The translations under genes and the position numbers were made by a program. The notes under the pieces are model-generated. The model had not been told where the DNA came from. It made no database searches and saw nothing but the letters and a program-made list of their open reading frames with translations. 64,000 nt of DNA from Streptococcus cuniculi. GTDB lineage: Bacteria; Bacillota; Bacilli; Lactobacillales; Streptococcaceae. Of this stretch, positions 10,076-19,089 are shown piece after piece. Positions within the stretch are counted from its first letter, which is position 1; each line of letters begins with the position of its first letter. The stretch is taken from NCBI RefSeq assembly GCF_001921845.1, contig NZ_MSJM01000002.1:186001-250000 (forward strand), written 5' to 3'.

Positions 10076-10994
10076 GATCCTTCCAAGTGAGCGCTAGTTG
10101 CTCATCTTCTTTCATTTGTGTCATTAAGGCATCAATGCCATCAAATTTAATCATGTCACGAATTTTCTCAAGCCAGTAAATCGTGATTGTTTCACCGTAG
10201 ATATAGCGTTCAAAGCCAAAGATATGGGCTTCTAAGCGCAGTTCTGTGCCATCAAAGGTCACATTTTTCCCAACGCTTGCCATAGCGCGATAGCGTTTTC
10301 CAGCGATTGCCACATCAGCGACGTAAACACCGTCTGCTGGTAAGTGTACGGCATCAAGCGGGGCTAGATTGGCTGTCGGATAGCCGATGGTTCGTCCTCT
10401 GGCATCTCCATGTACGACAATCCCTCGGGTCTCAAAAGGGTAGCCCAATAATTGATTGGCTTCATGAACTCGTCCATCTTGAATGGCCTTGCGAATCCGA
10501 GTAGACGATACTTTTTCCCCCTGCAGCTGCACTTCCCCGACGACTTCCACCTCTCCATCAAAGAGCTCCTTGAAATCCGCAACCGTCGCTCTGCTATTTC
10601 CAAAATGATAGTCAAACCCAACGACGACGACACTAGCCTTTAAGGCTTTGACATACTGGTTGATAAATTCTTGAGGGGTCGTTGCTGCAAATTGACTGGT
10701 AAAATCCATCAGGTAGAGCTGGTCTACCCCATACTCTTCAAAGAGTTGATAGCGACGTTCAGCGCTCGTCAAATGGCGGAGCAAGTCTGGACTAAAGCGG
10801 GCAAAGGCAAGGCGTGGTGATTCGGGAAAGGTCAGAACGCTCACCGTTAGACCACGCTGATTAGCCATCTCACGCGCCCTGTCTAGCAGGGCCTTATGCC
10901 CTAGATGAATCCCATCAAAATACCCCAAAACCAATACGGTTTCTGCTTGGGGCTGAATGTCTTTATAATCGTTTATCGTTATCCGTTTCATCAT
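10068..10994 (-). CDS. ribF: Bifunctional riboflavin kinase/FAD synthetase RibF
   Basis: Makes FMN and FAD from riboflavin. The N-terminal FMN adenylyltransferase domain has the nucleotide-binding GYFDGIHLGHKALL (about 24-37) and SSTRIRKAI (about 168-176). The C-terminal flavokinase domain has GDARGRTIGYPTANL (about 198-212) and EAHIFGFE. The 308 residues are standard. The second in-frame ATG at 10991 is an equally good start. It lies between truB and the potassium channel. Confidence 0.94.
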   Translation of the reverse strand: MMKRITINDYKDIQPQAETVLVLGYFDGIHLGHKALLDRAREMANQRGLTVSVLTFPESPRLAFARFSPDLLRHLTSAERRYQLFEEYGVDQLYLMDFTSQFAATTPQEFINQYVKALKASVVVVGFDYHFGNSRATVADFKELFDGEVEVVGEVQLQGEKVSSTRIRKAIQDGRVHEANQLLGYPFETRGIVVHGDARGRTIGYPTANLAPLDAVHLPADGVYVADVAIAGKRYRAMASVGKNVTFDGTELRLEAHIFGFERYIYGETITIYWLEKIRDMIKFDGIDALMTQMKEDEQLALTWKDHD

Positions 10995-11026
10995 TGTATT
11001 ATTGTATCATAAAGCGCTCAAAAGAC

Positions 11027-11908
11027 CTAGATAAAAACCTTCCGAGGCTTATAGAAATCTTCTCTTTTTTCTAAAATAGCAATCAGTCTGTCGTCTTTAA
11101 AACCTGCAAGCAAATCAACTGCTTCATCTAAGATTACAAAACGTCCGTGTATCACATCTGCTAGCTGTTCTTCACTAAGCACCACTTTTTTCAAATCACC
11201 GATCCCATGCTCAATCGGCTGAAGGAAGGAATCATCGTCTGCTTCAAGCAAATCTGCAATTTCTTCAATGGTCAGCGCATCATCAAGCACCATGCCAGCA
11301 GAACCTGTTCGCACGAGCTGAGACATGTGGCTGGCAAAACCCAACTGCGCTCCCAAATCCACCGACAAGGTTCGCACGTAGGTCCCTTTACCACAGCGCA
11401 CACGGAAAGAAAAGCGGGCACATTCGTCCACAAAAACGAGAGGACTGGTCCGTTCAAATTGGTAGATGTCCACCTGACGTTCTGGTCGCTCAACTGTCTC
11501 ACCCGCCCGCGCGTATTCGTAGAGCTTGCGTCCATTGACCTTGACTGCTGAATACATGGGAGGAATTTGCGTGATGGTGCCGACAAAACGCTGCATGGCT
11601 TGGTCGATTTCTTCCTCCGTCACACTCCTTGGAATCGGAGTACGCTCCACCACCTCGCCAGACGCATCTTCTGTTGTCGTGGAATATCCAAGAGTGATTT
11701 CACCCTCGTAGATTTTCCCTTCTTCTTGCATGTATTCGATGAGGCGGGTCGCCTTTCCAACGGCAATGGGCAAGACCCCTGTCACATCTGGGTCAAGGGT
11801 TCCACCGTGACCAATCTTCTTGGTCTGCAAGATTTTGCGGAGTTTAAACACCACATCATGCGAGGTCATCCCCGCTTCTTTTTTTACATTGATAATTCCT
11901 GAAAGCAT
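11027..11908 (-). CDS. truB: tRNA pseudouridine(55) synthase TruB
   Basis: Converts U55 of tRNA to pseudouridine. The catalytic motif [22 protein letters not shown] is at about 34-55, with Asp39 catalytic. Also visible are [19 protein letters not shown] and the [18 protein letters not shown] block. The 293 residues fit the family with a short C-terminal extension. It is 33 bases upstream of ribF, the common truB-ribF pair. Confidence 0.95.
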   Translation of the reverse strand: MLSGIINVKKEAGMTSHDVVFKLRKILQTKKIGHGGTLDPDVTGVLPIAVGKATRLIEYMQEEGKIYEGEITLGYSTTTEDASGEVVERTPIPRSVTEEEIDQAMQRFVGTITQIPPMYSAVKVNGRKLYEYARAGETVERPERQVDIYQFERTSPLVFVDECARFSFRVRCGKGTYVRTLSVDLGAQLGFASHMSQLVRTGSAGMVLDDALTIEEIADLLEADDDSFLQPIEHGIGDLKKVVLSEEQLADVIHGRFVILDEAVDLLAGFKDDRLIAILEKREDFYKPRKVFI

Positions 11909-11953
11909 AGAACTATTATAGCATAGAAATGGAATTGGACAAGTAGAAGATTC

Positions 11954-12679
11954 TTACTCTTTTAATAGATAATGGAGGACATGATCAGGGTCTTCCAGCA
12001 TCATCTTGGTCAGCCTATAGTTTTCTGATTCCCTGTAATCAATCTCCTTGATTTCCTTATCGAAATGATACAACCGTGAGTGAGGAAGGGTTGTCAAAAT
12101 GGAGGAATGGGTTGCAATGATAAATTGAGAGCCTTGCTGGGCTAATTCATATATCCGCCGTATCATGGCCAGCTGATTCTGCGGAGAAAGTGCCGCTTCT
12201 GGTTCATCTAATAGATAGAGACTATTAGGCTTAAAATGATGTAAGAGCAAGCCCATAAAGGCCTGACCATGAGATTTTTGATGAGGAATTCCCCCATAGT
12301 GGTCCAATTGATAGCCAGCTTGAATTTCTCCCTCCCACACTTCTTCCAGATAGCTGGCTACATTATAAAAACTTTCTGCTCGGAGGAAAAAACCTGATTT
12401 GGGTCGCCTAGCACTCTTAGAAAGAATGAGGGAGTCGCAAAGGGACGAGTGGGTATCTTTGGTCGCAAAATAGGCTTGGAGACTTCCCCCTTCTGGATTG
12501 AAGCCCCAAGAAACAGCAATCGCCTCTAATAAGGTTGATTTGCCACTCCCATTTTCTCCCGTAAAAAAGGTAATGGGCAAAGATAAATCAAGCGTTCTTA
12601 GCTCACGGATAGCAGGAATGTGGAAATAATACTCTTCTTCTGCCAAGTCCTTTACTTCAAGTTTGGTGATAAAATTCAT
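11954..12679 (-). CDS. Small ABC/AAA-type ATPase of unknown role
   Basis: Soluble ATPase of 241 residues without a membrane segment. Motifs in order: Walker [15 protein letters not shown] (about 41-54), a degenerate signature SHGQAFM (about 138-144), Walker B SLYLLDEPEAALS (about 155-167) and the switch histidine in IIATHSS (about 191-197). The compact form resembles AAA_15/AAA_21-type ATPases found alone or beside defence and repair genes. No nuclease gene is adjacent, so I assign no function. Confidence 0.75.
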   Translation of the reverse strand: MNFITKLEVKDLAEEEYYFHIPAIRELRTLDLSLPITFFTGENGSGKSTLLEAIAVSWGFNPEGGSLQAYFATKDTHSSLCDSLILSKSARRPKSGFFLRAESFYNVASYLEEVWEGEIQAGYQLDHYGGIPHQKSHGQAFMGLLLHHFKPNSLYLLDEPEAALSPQNQLAMIRRIYELAQQGSQFIIATHSSILTTLPHSRLYHFDKEIKEIDYRESENYRLTKMMLEDPDHVLHYLLKE

Positions 12680-12746
12680 TGCTTCCTCCTAGTTCTCAAT
12701 GGATATGCCCCTATCACATCTGGAGCAGAGCCACCGATTTAAGACG

Positions 12747-13523
12747 TTAGACTATATCCCCAGCCAATTCAGCCAAGCATTCCTCTACAAATTGTGCCAT
12801 CAAGCTAGTAGGAACTAAGGCAACACCAGTTCGATAGGCGCTAAGAACACTCTCCAACATCTGATAGTATCGTTGAGACAAGTGTTCCTGTCCCCATTCT
12901 CCACCTTCTTTCTTGGATAAAATCATCTCTTCTTTCACATAGGCCAGTGTCCGACAGAGATTCAGAATAGTGGATACTGGGTCTTGTATTACCATTGTTA
13001 GACTATCTTCAATATCATACCAGACACTGCCTAAATAGTCTTTTCGAGTAGGCTCCTGAAAAACTTTCGGAATCGCCTCCCCATATAAGACAATGCCCTT
13101 TTGACAAATGACCATGATATGCGCAGTCAAATCCATATCCTCTCCCTGCATGTTTGCACAGTACAAGGAGATATTTTCTCCGGCTGCTTTTCGGTGTTGC
13201 ATAGAATAATGCAACTGATAGGGCATGGGAAAACATGGAGGTTTGAGGTCTTTTTTACAGACAACACTCATCTCAATCCCTTTTTGGGGAGCAAGTCGCT
13301 CTATTTCAAGTATGGAACAAATGAGTTTTTCTTTTTCTGCTTGCTGCAAGGATTCCTTGACGACCATTAAAACATCAATATCACTTTGTTCCCAAGAAAA
13401 ACAGCCATAGGCAAGCGAGCCATGCACATATATGCCCACTAGATTAGAGCCTATTTGAGCAACCCATTCATGCTTAATACGATTCAATACTTGGATGATT
13501 CTGCTATCCATTTCCATCATCAT
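12747..13523 (-). CDS. Nucleotidyltransferase-fold protein, ANT/DUF4111-like
   Basis: Contains the polymerase-beta-type nucleotidyltransferase signature YVHGSLAYGCFSWEQSDIDVLMVV (about 32-55): the GS pair and the DxD metal site, with a third acidic residue near EMSVV. The C-terminal helical half resembles aminoglycoside 9/3''-adenylyltransferase-type proteins with DUF4111. Whether it modifies an antibiotic cannot be read from sequence. Several ATGs lie at the start behind AGGAG, and the start overlaps the upstream acetyltransferase by 4 bases. Confidence 0.7.
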   Translation of the reverse strand: MMMEMDSRIIQVLNRIKHEWVAQIGSNLVGIYVHGSLAYGCFSWEQSDIDVLMVVKESLQQAEKEKLICSILEIERLAPQKGIEMSVVCKKDLKPPCFPMPYQLHYSMQHRKAAGENISLYCANMQGEDMDLTAHIMVICQKGIVLYGEAIPKVFQEPTRKDYLGSVWYDIEDSLTMVIQDPVSTILNLCRTLAYVKEEMILSKKEGGEWGQEHLSQRYYQMLESVLSAYRTGVALVPTSLMAQFVEECLAELAGDIV

Positions 13524-13954
13524 TTCTCCTCAAAATGATATGCAAACCCGACAGAGGCTTGCTCAAAGCCGTAGCGTTCGTAAAAATGGTGGGCGGTCTT
13601 GCGTTCTGACGCCATGCCACTATTTAAGGCGAGCGCCAGACACCCTGATTTTTGAGCGACATGCTTTACCTTATCGAGTAAAGCCGTCGCAATCCCTTTT
13701 TGGCGGTGACGACTATCAACAACCAAGGCTAAGATTCGCAAGTAAGCGCCCTTTCTTTCAAAGAAGTACATCTTGGCATAGCCAATCAAGCCAAGCACCT
13801 GCCCGTCTTCTTCATAGACCAGCAATTCATAATCAGGCTGATCCAAAAGCTGGGACAAGCGCTCATTCAACTCCTCAAGCTGACTGGGATAGCCCAACTC
13901 GAGCAGTAAATGCTGGCAGGATAGCACATCTTTCTCTTGATAGTGACGAATCAT
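13520..13954 (-). CDS. GNAT-family N-acetyltransferase
   Basis: Single GNAT domain of 144 residues. The acetyl-CoA pyrophosphate-binding loop is RHRQKGIATALLDKV (about 82-96), followed by ALNSGMASERKTAHHFYERYGFE, the typical motif B end. The substrate is unknown; small-molecule or antibiotic acetylation and protein acetylation are all possible. ATGA-type 4-base overlaps on both sides couple it to the DUF2130 gene upstream and the nucleotidyltransferase downstream. Confidence 0.8.
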   Translation of the reverse strand: MIRHYQEKDVLSCQHLLLELGYPSQLEELNERLSQLLDQPDYELLVYEEDGQVLGLIGYAKMYFFERKGAYLRILALVVDSRHRQKGIATALLDKVKHVAQKSGCLALALNSGMASERKTAHHFYERYGFEQASVGFAYHFEEK

Positions 13955-15207
13955 AGTTCCTCCTTTAAGGCATCAAACTTAGCCTTCATGGTCGGGTTTT
14001 TGCGGGTTAATTTTTTGACGGAGACATCTTCTAGTTTGTTATTGGCTAGACGCAGTTGATTTTCACTGGTCGTGAGCGCCGCCTTGACCGCCTCCATCCG
14101 CTTAATAGCCTTGTCAATCTCATCAATCGCCTTTTGGAAATTGCTGCTAGCAGATTGGTAGTTTTTGGCAAAGGCATTTTTGAAAGTCTCCAAATCCTCT
14201 TCAAAATGGGTAATATCGATATTTTGCTCCCTGACAAGCGCGAGTTCCTGCTTGTACTTGAGAGCATTCATGGCCGCATTGCGCAAGATGCCAATCAACT
14301 GAATGAAAAACTGGGGACGGACCACATACATCTTTTCATATTTGTGGCTGACGTCAACAATCCCTGTGTTGTAGTAGTCATTGTCCGCTTCTAGCATGGT
14401 GACCAGCACCGCATATTCACAATTTTTTTCCTTGCGGTCTTTGTCCAACTCCTTGAGAAAATCCTCATTTTTGTGCTTTTTCACCGTATCGTCTGCTTCA
14501 TTTTTCATCTCGAACATAATGGAGAGAATTTCCACCCCATTCTCATCTAACTCACGGTAAATATAATCGCCTTTTGAACCTCGGCTAGAAATCAGATTGT
14601 CCTTTTCAAAGTAGGCATTTGGAAAGGCCAGATGACGAACCTTGTTAAACTCTGCTTCTGCGTACAATTCTAAGCTCTCCCCAATCGCCTTGGTCGACTG
14701 TTGAGCCTTGAAATTTTTGTAAAATTCCACCTGCTCGTTGGCGGCTTTTAATTGGATTTCAAATTCCTGCTTGGTCGTTGCAAGGGCCAGCTCCTGCTTT
14801 TGTTCCTGCAAGAGCAACTCTGTTTTGACCGCGTCACGCTCTTTTTCCATGGCAGAAATAGCCAGTTGCAATTCGTGCTCTTTTTCCAAGCGAACCTTGT
14901 CCATCTGCGCTTCCAAGGCTAGGATTTCTTGCTCCTTTTGGGACAGAGCCGAGCGGATTTCCAGTTCGGTCTGGTTTGCGGTCTGTTCTAGCTTGGCTGA
15001 AAGCTCCACAATTTCTTGATCTCGCTTGGCCAACTGGCGTTGCAACTCACTTTTCGCCTTTTCTTCGACCAATTCAGTCTCACGCGCCAAGCGCTCATGC
15101 AATTCTTTCTCAAATTCTACCCCACGGACCTGGGACAATAGCTGGCTGTACTCTGTTTCATTGACCTGAAAGGCCACCCCGCAGTGCGGGCATGTTAGTG
15201 TCTGCAT
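13951..15207 (-). CDS. DUF2130 domain protein with N-terminal zinc ribbon and coiled coil
   Basis: 418 residues. The N-terminus has CPHC (about 6-9), a possible half zinc ribbon. A long Glu/Gln/Lys-rich coiled coil follows at about 30-180. The DUF2130 core (about 185-345) is recognised by GESLELYAEAEFNKVRHLAFPNAYFEKDN and the restriction-endonuclease-like FEMKNEADDT...KNEDFLKELDKDRKEKNCEYAVLVT. The C-terminal tail is again helical. It is usually annotated as hypothetical; a nuclease fold is inferred. It is first of a three-gene coupled set. Confidence 0.8.
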   Translation of the reverse strand: MQTLTCPHCGVAFQVNETEYSQLLSQVRGVEFEKELHERLARETELVEEKAKSELQRQLAKRDQEIVELSAKLEQTANQTELEIRSALSQKEQEILALEAQMDKVRLEKEHELQLAISAMEKERDAVKTELLLQEQKQELALATTKQEFEIQLKAANEQVEFYKNFKAQQSTKAIGESLELYAEAEFNKVRHLAFPNAYFEKDNLISSRGSKGDYIYRELDENGVEILSIMFEMKNEADDTVKKHKNEDFLKELDKDRKEKNCEYAVLVTMLEADNDYYNTGIVDVSHKYEKMYVVRPQFFIQLIGILRNAAMNALKYKQELALVREQNIDITHFEEDLETFKNAFAKNYQSASSNFQKAIDEIDKAIKRMEAVKAALTTSENQLRLANNKLEDVSVKKLTRKNPTMKAKFDALKEEL

Positions 15208-15382
15208 GTCTTCTCCTTGCTTCTCTCATCTTGTTATGTCTAGTATAGCAAAAAATACCAGAAAATTCTGATGTTTTCCCTCTCTTTTCAACAAAGAAAA
15301 ACAGCTTTTTAGCAGGCGACAAGCCCTCAAACACGACTTTTTCGACATTTTTCGCATTTTGTCTATTTTCCAGTTCCAATTA

Positions 15383-15412
15383 TTTCCATTTTCAAGTCTT
15401 TTCCTATATAAT
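15383..15412 (+). promoter_or_regulatory. Probable promoter of the menA-ndh-cyd block
   Basis: TTTCCA, an 18-bp spacer and TATAAT, 37 bases before the menA ATG. The -35 is weak, which would suit regulation by an activator or by oxygen/redox state. I saw no clear Rex-type palindrome. Confidence 0.4.
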
Positions 15413-15448
15413 AATAGGGTTAAGAGATGGAATAGAAAGGTGGAGATA

Positions 15449-16351
15449 ATGACCTTACCAATTTTTTTGGAATTGGTGGAAATAAAAGCAAAAACAGCGA
15501 GTATATTGCCTTTTTTAATCGGGATGTGCTTTAGCTACTATGCCTACGGAAGTGTGCAACCTCTCTATGTCGGCCTGTACTTTATCGCCATGCTCTTGTT
15601 CAACATGTTTGTCGATGTCTGGGACAATTACAATGACTATCGGCGTGCCTTGGATCAAGATTATCAAACAAAGACCAATATCATAGGACGGGAGAATCTG
15701 TCGCTAGCTGCAGTAGAGAGACTCATGCTGATGCTCTTTACCCTCTCTCTCATCATTGGGCTTACATTGGCATGGTTTGTCGGCTGGCCCTTACTCATCA
15801 TGGGAGGATTTTGCTACGCTGTTGGAATCTTTTATTCATCAGGACCAAAACCCTTATCTAGTCTGCCTTTAGGAGAGGTATTTTCAGGCTTTACCATGGG
15901 ATTTATGATCAGTCTCATCTGCGTCTACCTCAATACTGCTCCTCACTTTAGCTGGACCCTCACGGCAGTAGCAGAAATTTTTCTCATTGCTCTTCCAAAT
16001 ACCCTCTGGATTGCCAATCTCATGTTGGCCAATAACCTTTGCGACAAGGAAGAAGATGAGCGGAATCATCGCTATACTCTGGTTCACTATATCGGTATCA
16101 AAGGCGGGCTTTATCTGTTTGCTACTGCAAATGGAATGGCACTACTTGCGATTGTCTGTCAAGTCTGGCTAGGAATTGCTCCGATGACGAGTTTATTGAG
16201 TGTACTCTTACTCCCTTTTATCATGCAACAAACTAGGCTTTTATGGCAAAAGCAAGTCAAATCAGACACTTTTCCATGTGCGATTAAGATTTTAGCCTTG
16301 GGCTCTACCGTCCAAGTGTTAACCTATGCCCTTGGAATCATTCTACATTAG
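15449..16351 (+). CDS. menA: 1,4-dihydroxy-2-naphthoate polyprenyltransferase MenA
   Basis: UbiA-family membrane prenyltransferase that attaches the polyprenyl tail to DHNA, giving demethylmenaquinone. 300 residues and about eight hydrophobic helices. The first Asp-rich motif is NMFVDVWDNYNDYRRALDQD (about 52-71) and the second is NNLCDKEEDERNHRYTL in the C-terminal half. I start it at the ATG behind AGGTGGAG rather than an upstream in-frame ATG without a ribosome site. It sits 17 bases before ndh. No men genes for DHNA synthesis are in the window. Confidence 0.92.
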   Translation: MTLPIFLELVEIKAKTASILPFLIGMCFSYYAYGSVQPLYVGLYFIAMLLFNMFVDVWDNYNDYRRALDQDYQTKTNIIGRENLSLAAVERLMLMLFTLSLIIGLTLAWFVGWPLLIMGGFCYAVGIFYSSGPKPLSSLPLGEVFSGFTMGFMISLICVYLNTAPHFSWTLTAVAEIFLIALPNTLWIANLMLANNLCDKEEDERNHRYTLVHYIGIKGGLYLFATANGMALLAIVCQVWLGIAPMTSLLSVLLLPFIMQQTRLLWQKQVKSDTFPCAIKILALGSTVQVLTYALGIILH

Positions 16352-16368
16352 AAAGAAGTGTATCTACG

Positions 16369-17577
16369 ATGAAAGAAATTCTCGTATTAGGTGCGGGCTA
16401 TGCTGGTCTGAAAACAGTCCGCGCGTTACAAAAAGAATCGGGTGACTTTCATATCACCTTAGTCGATCGTAATCCCTATCACTATGAAGCGACTGAACTG
16501 CATGAGGTCGCAGCAGGTTCTCAGCCCAAGGAAAAGATTTCCTTCCCTATTCAAGAAGTCGTAAATAGCAATCGGGTAACCTTTATTCAAGACCAAGTCT
16601 TCTCTGTCAATCGAATAGAGCAAACCGTTAGCCTAAAAACAAAGGGACTGCTCCACTATGATTATCTAGTCGTTGCTCTTGGTTTTACTTCAGAAACCTC
16701 CGGTATCAAAGGAGCTATGGAAAATGCTCTTCAAATGGTGGATATTGAGACTGCTGAAGCCATTCATCAGCATATTATTCAACAAATGGCTGCCTATCGT
16801 GCGACCAAAGATGAACGTCATCTCCGCCTCTTGATTTGCGGTGCTGGTTTTACAGGGATTGAACTAGCGGGGGCTTTCGTTGATGAACGTAAGCGCTACG
16901 CAGATTTAGCAGGTGTCAGCCCAAGGCAGATTGAGATTGTCTGTGTGGAAGCTGCAACAAGCATTTTACCAATGTTTGATGACGACTTGCGCAACTACGC
17001 TTTGAACTTGATTGACAGCTTGGGTATTCGCCTTATGACGGGCTGCATGATTAAGGAGATTGCGCCAGGTCAAGTGCTCTATGCGACAGAGCAGACTGGT
17101 GAAGAGTTGCAAGCGATTGAGGCTTCTACGATTGTCTGGACAACAGGTGTCAGCGGTAGCCCTGTAATGGCTGAATCAGGCTTTGACCAACGTCGCGGTC
17201 GTGTCGTTATCCAACATGACTTACGTGACCCTGACTATGACAATGTCTACATTGTCGGTGACGTATCTGCCTTTATGGATCCTGATTCCAACCGCCCTTA
17301 TCCAACGACAGCTCAAATTGCCACTCAAATGGGCAAACACGTCGCAACCAACCTGCTCCACCAATTAAAAGGTGAAGCCCTTGAACCTTTTGTCTATCAT
17401 TCACAAGGAACGGTCGCTTCTGTCGGCAACACCCACGCCCTTGGTCTTGCCTTTAACAAAAAAGTCAAAGGCTACCCTGCTTCAGTGATTAAAAAGGCGA
17501 TTATGAACAAATCTCTCCTTGATATGGGAGGCTTGAAAGAATTGATGGCCCACGGTCGCTTTGACCTCTACCATTAA
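16369..17577 (+). CDS. ndh: Type II NADH:quinone oxidoreductase
   Basis: Membrane-associated flavoprotein that passes electrons from NADH to menaquinone without proton pumping. 402 residues, with the FAD dinucleotide fold LGAGYAGLKTVRAL (6-19), the NADH fold LICGAGFTGIELAGAF (about 161-176) and the third FAD-contact motif YIVGDVSAF (about 294-302). The position between menA and cydA fits an NADH to quinone to cytochrome bd chain. Confidence 0.94.
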   Translation: MKEILVLGAGYAGLKTVRALQKESGDFHITLVDRNPYHYEATELHEVAAGSQPKEKISFPIQEVVNSNRVTFIQDQVFSVNRIEQTVSLKTKGLLHYDYLVVALGFTSETSGIKGAMENALQMVDIETAEAIHQHIIQQMAAYRATKDERHLRLLICGAGFTGIELAGAFVDERKRYADLAGVSPRQIEIVCVEAATSILPMFDDDLRNYALNLIDSLGIRLMTGCMIKEIAPGQVLYATEQTGEELQAIEASTIVWTTGVSGSPVMAESGFDQRRGRVVIQHDLRDPDYDNVYIVGDVSAFMDPDSNRPYPTTAQIATQMGKHVATNLLHQLKGEALEPFVYHSQGTVASVGNTHALGLAFNKKVKGYPASVIKKAIMNKSLLDMGGLKELMAHGRFDLYH

Positions 17578-17619
17578 GTCGTCAAACGTACTATTATAGT
17601 AAGAAAAGAAATTTTAGGA

Positions 17620-17647
17620 CAGAAATGAGCTTGCACTCTCGTTTCTG
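17620..17647 (+). promoter_or_regulatory. Hairpin in the ndh-cydA gap
   Basis: An imperfect stem-loop (CAGAAA...TTTCTG, inner GAG/CTC) ends 4 bases before the GGAGG ribosome site of cydA. It could slow ribosome access or stabilise the cyd mRNA. There is no T run, so it is not a terminator. Role inferred only. Confidence 0.3.
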
Positions 17648-17661
17648 AATCGGAGGATATT

Positions 17662-19089
17662 ATGACGATAGAAACCTTGGCTCGTCTGCAATTTGCGATA
17701 ACCACTATCTTTCACTTCTTCTTTGTACCCTTTACGATTGGTACAGCCTTGGTCGTAGCTATTATGGAAACCTGCTACGTGGTAACCAACAAAGAAGAAT
17801 ATAAAAAATTAACCAAATTCTGGGGCAACATCATGCTGCTTAGTTTCGCAGTCGGTGTGGTAACAGGGATTATCCAAGAATTCCAATTCGGAATGAACTG
17901 GTCTGATTACTCCCGCTTCGTTGGAGATATTTTCGGAGCCCCTCTGGCTGTCGAAGCCCTCTTTGCTTTCTTTATGGAGTCCACTTTCTTGGGACTTTGG
18001 ATGTTCACTTGGGAAAATAAAAAAATCAGCAAGAAACTCCATGCAGCTTTTATCTGGTTGGTCGTATTTGGTTCCTTAATGTCTGCCATGTGGATTTTGA
18101 TTGCCAACAGCTTCATGCAACACCCAGTCGGCTATGAAGTAGTCAATGGCCGTGCCCAGATGACAGACTTTGGGGCTTTGATTACCAACCCACAATTCAT
18201 CTACGAATACAGCCACGTGATTACAGGTGCCATTACCATGGGTGGTATTCTTGTAGCTGGTATGTCTGCCTTCCGTCTCTTGAAAAAGGATAGTCTGACT
18301 GAAACCACGCAAGCCCTCTATAAAAAATCAATCCGCATCGGCTTGATTGTATCGCTCATCGGCTCTATCTCTGTTCTTGGAGCTGGAGATGCGCAAATGC
18401 AGGCCCTCATCGAAGATCAGCCCATGAAATTTGCAGCTATGGAAGGGGACTATGAAGACTCTGGCGACCCTGCTGCCTGGACTGTCCTTGCTTGGGCTGA
18501 CGAAGCTAAGCACAAACAAGTCTTCGGTGTCAAGATTCCGTATATGCTCAGTATCCTGTCCTACCATAAGCTGTCAGGTTCTGTCAAAGGAATGGACACC
18601 GCTAATGAAGAATTGATTGCCCAATACGGCGACCGCAACTACTTCCCAATGGTCAACCTGCTCTTTTACGGCTTCCGTATCATGGCTGGTTTTGGTACCT
18701 TGATGCTCCTTGTTTCAGCCCTAGGACTCTTTTGGACCAGAAAGAAAAATCCTGTCCTCTATGAAAAGAAATGGATGCTCTGGCTGGTTGCTCTCACAAC
18801 CTTTGCCCCATTTTTAGCCAATACCTTCGGTTGGGTTGTGGCAGAACAAGGTCGCTACCCTTGGACCGTTTACGGACTCTTCACCATTGAACAAAGTGTG
18901 TCACCAAACGTGTCTGTTGCGTCCTTGACGATATCAAACATCGTCTACTTCATCTTGTTCACCGGTCTTGCAACGACCATGGTCAAACTCGTTATCCGTG
19001 AATTACAACACGGACCTGACTACCAACATGAAGGACTTCACATCGGTGGCTATTCTTCTGTTGACGCATTTAACAAGGAGGCATTCTAA
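17662..19089 (+). CDS. cydA: Cytochrome bd ubiquinol/menaquinol oxidase subunit I
   Basis: Catalytic heme-bearing subunit of cytochrome bd, 475 residues. His18 in TTIFHFFFVPFTIG is the counterpart of the N-terminal heme ligand, and the second ligand histidine is in YEYSHVITGA. The quinol (Q) loop is short, as in Gram-positive enzymes. WVVAEQGRYPW is the conserved segment after the loop. It starts 84 bases after ndh with a GGAGG ribosome site and is followed directly by cydB. Activity would need heme, for which no synthesis genes are seen here. Confidence 0.95.
   Translation: MTIETLARLQFAITTIFHFFFVPFTIGTALVVAIMETCYVVTNKEEYKKLTKFWGNIMLLSFAVGVVTGIIQEFQFGMNWSDYSRFVGDIFGAPLAVEALFAFFMESTFLGLWMFTWENKKISKKLHAAFIWLVVFGSLMSAMWILIANSFMQHPVGYEVVNGRAQMTDFGALITNPQFIYEYSHVITGAITMGGILVAGMSAFRLLKKDSLTETTQALYKKSIRIGLIVSLIGSISVLGAGDAQMQALIEDQPMKFAAMEGDYEDSGDPAAWTVLAWADEAKHKQVFGVKIPYMLSILSYHKLSGSVKGMDTANEELIAQYGDRNYFPMVNLLFYGFRIMAGFGTLMLLVSALGLFWTRKKNPVLYEKKWMLWLVALTTFAPFLANTFGWVVAEQGRYPWTVYGLFTIEQSVSPNVSVASLTISNIVYFILFTGLATTMVKLVIRELQHGPDYQHEGLHIGGYSSVDAFNKEAF

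Noticed and set aside
12747..13523. Naming the nucleotidyltransferase as an aminoglycoside resistance gene
   Set aside because: The fold signature is shared by many unrelated nucleotidyltransferases and the key identity cannot be judged without alignment.
17587..17607. Similarity between CGTACTATTATAG segments at 17587 and 59331
   Set aside because: Only about 13 identical AT-rich bases plus a loose continuation; too short to claim a shared element.
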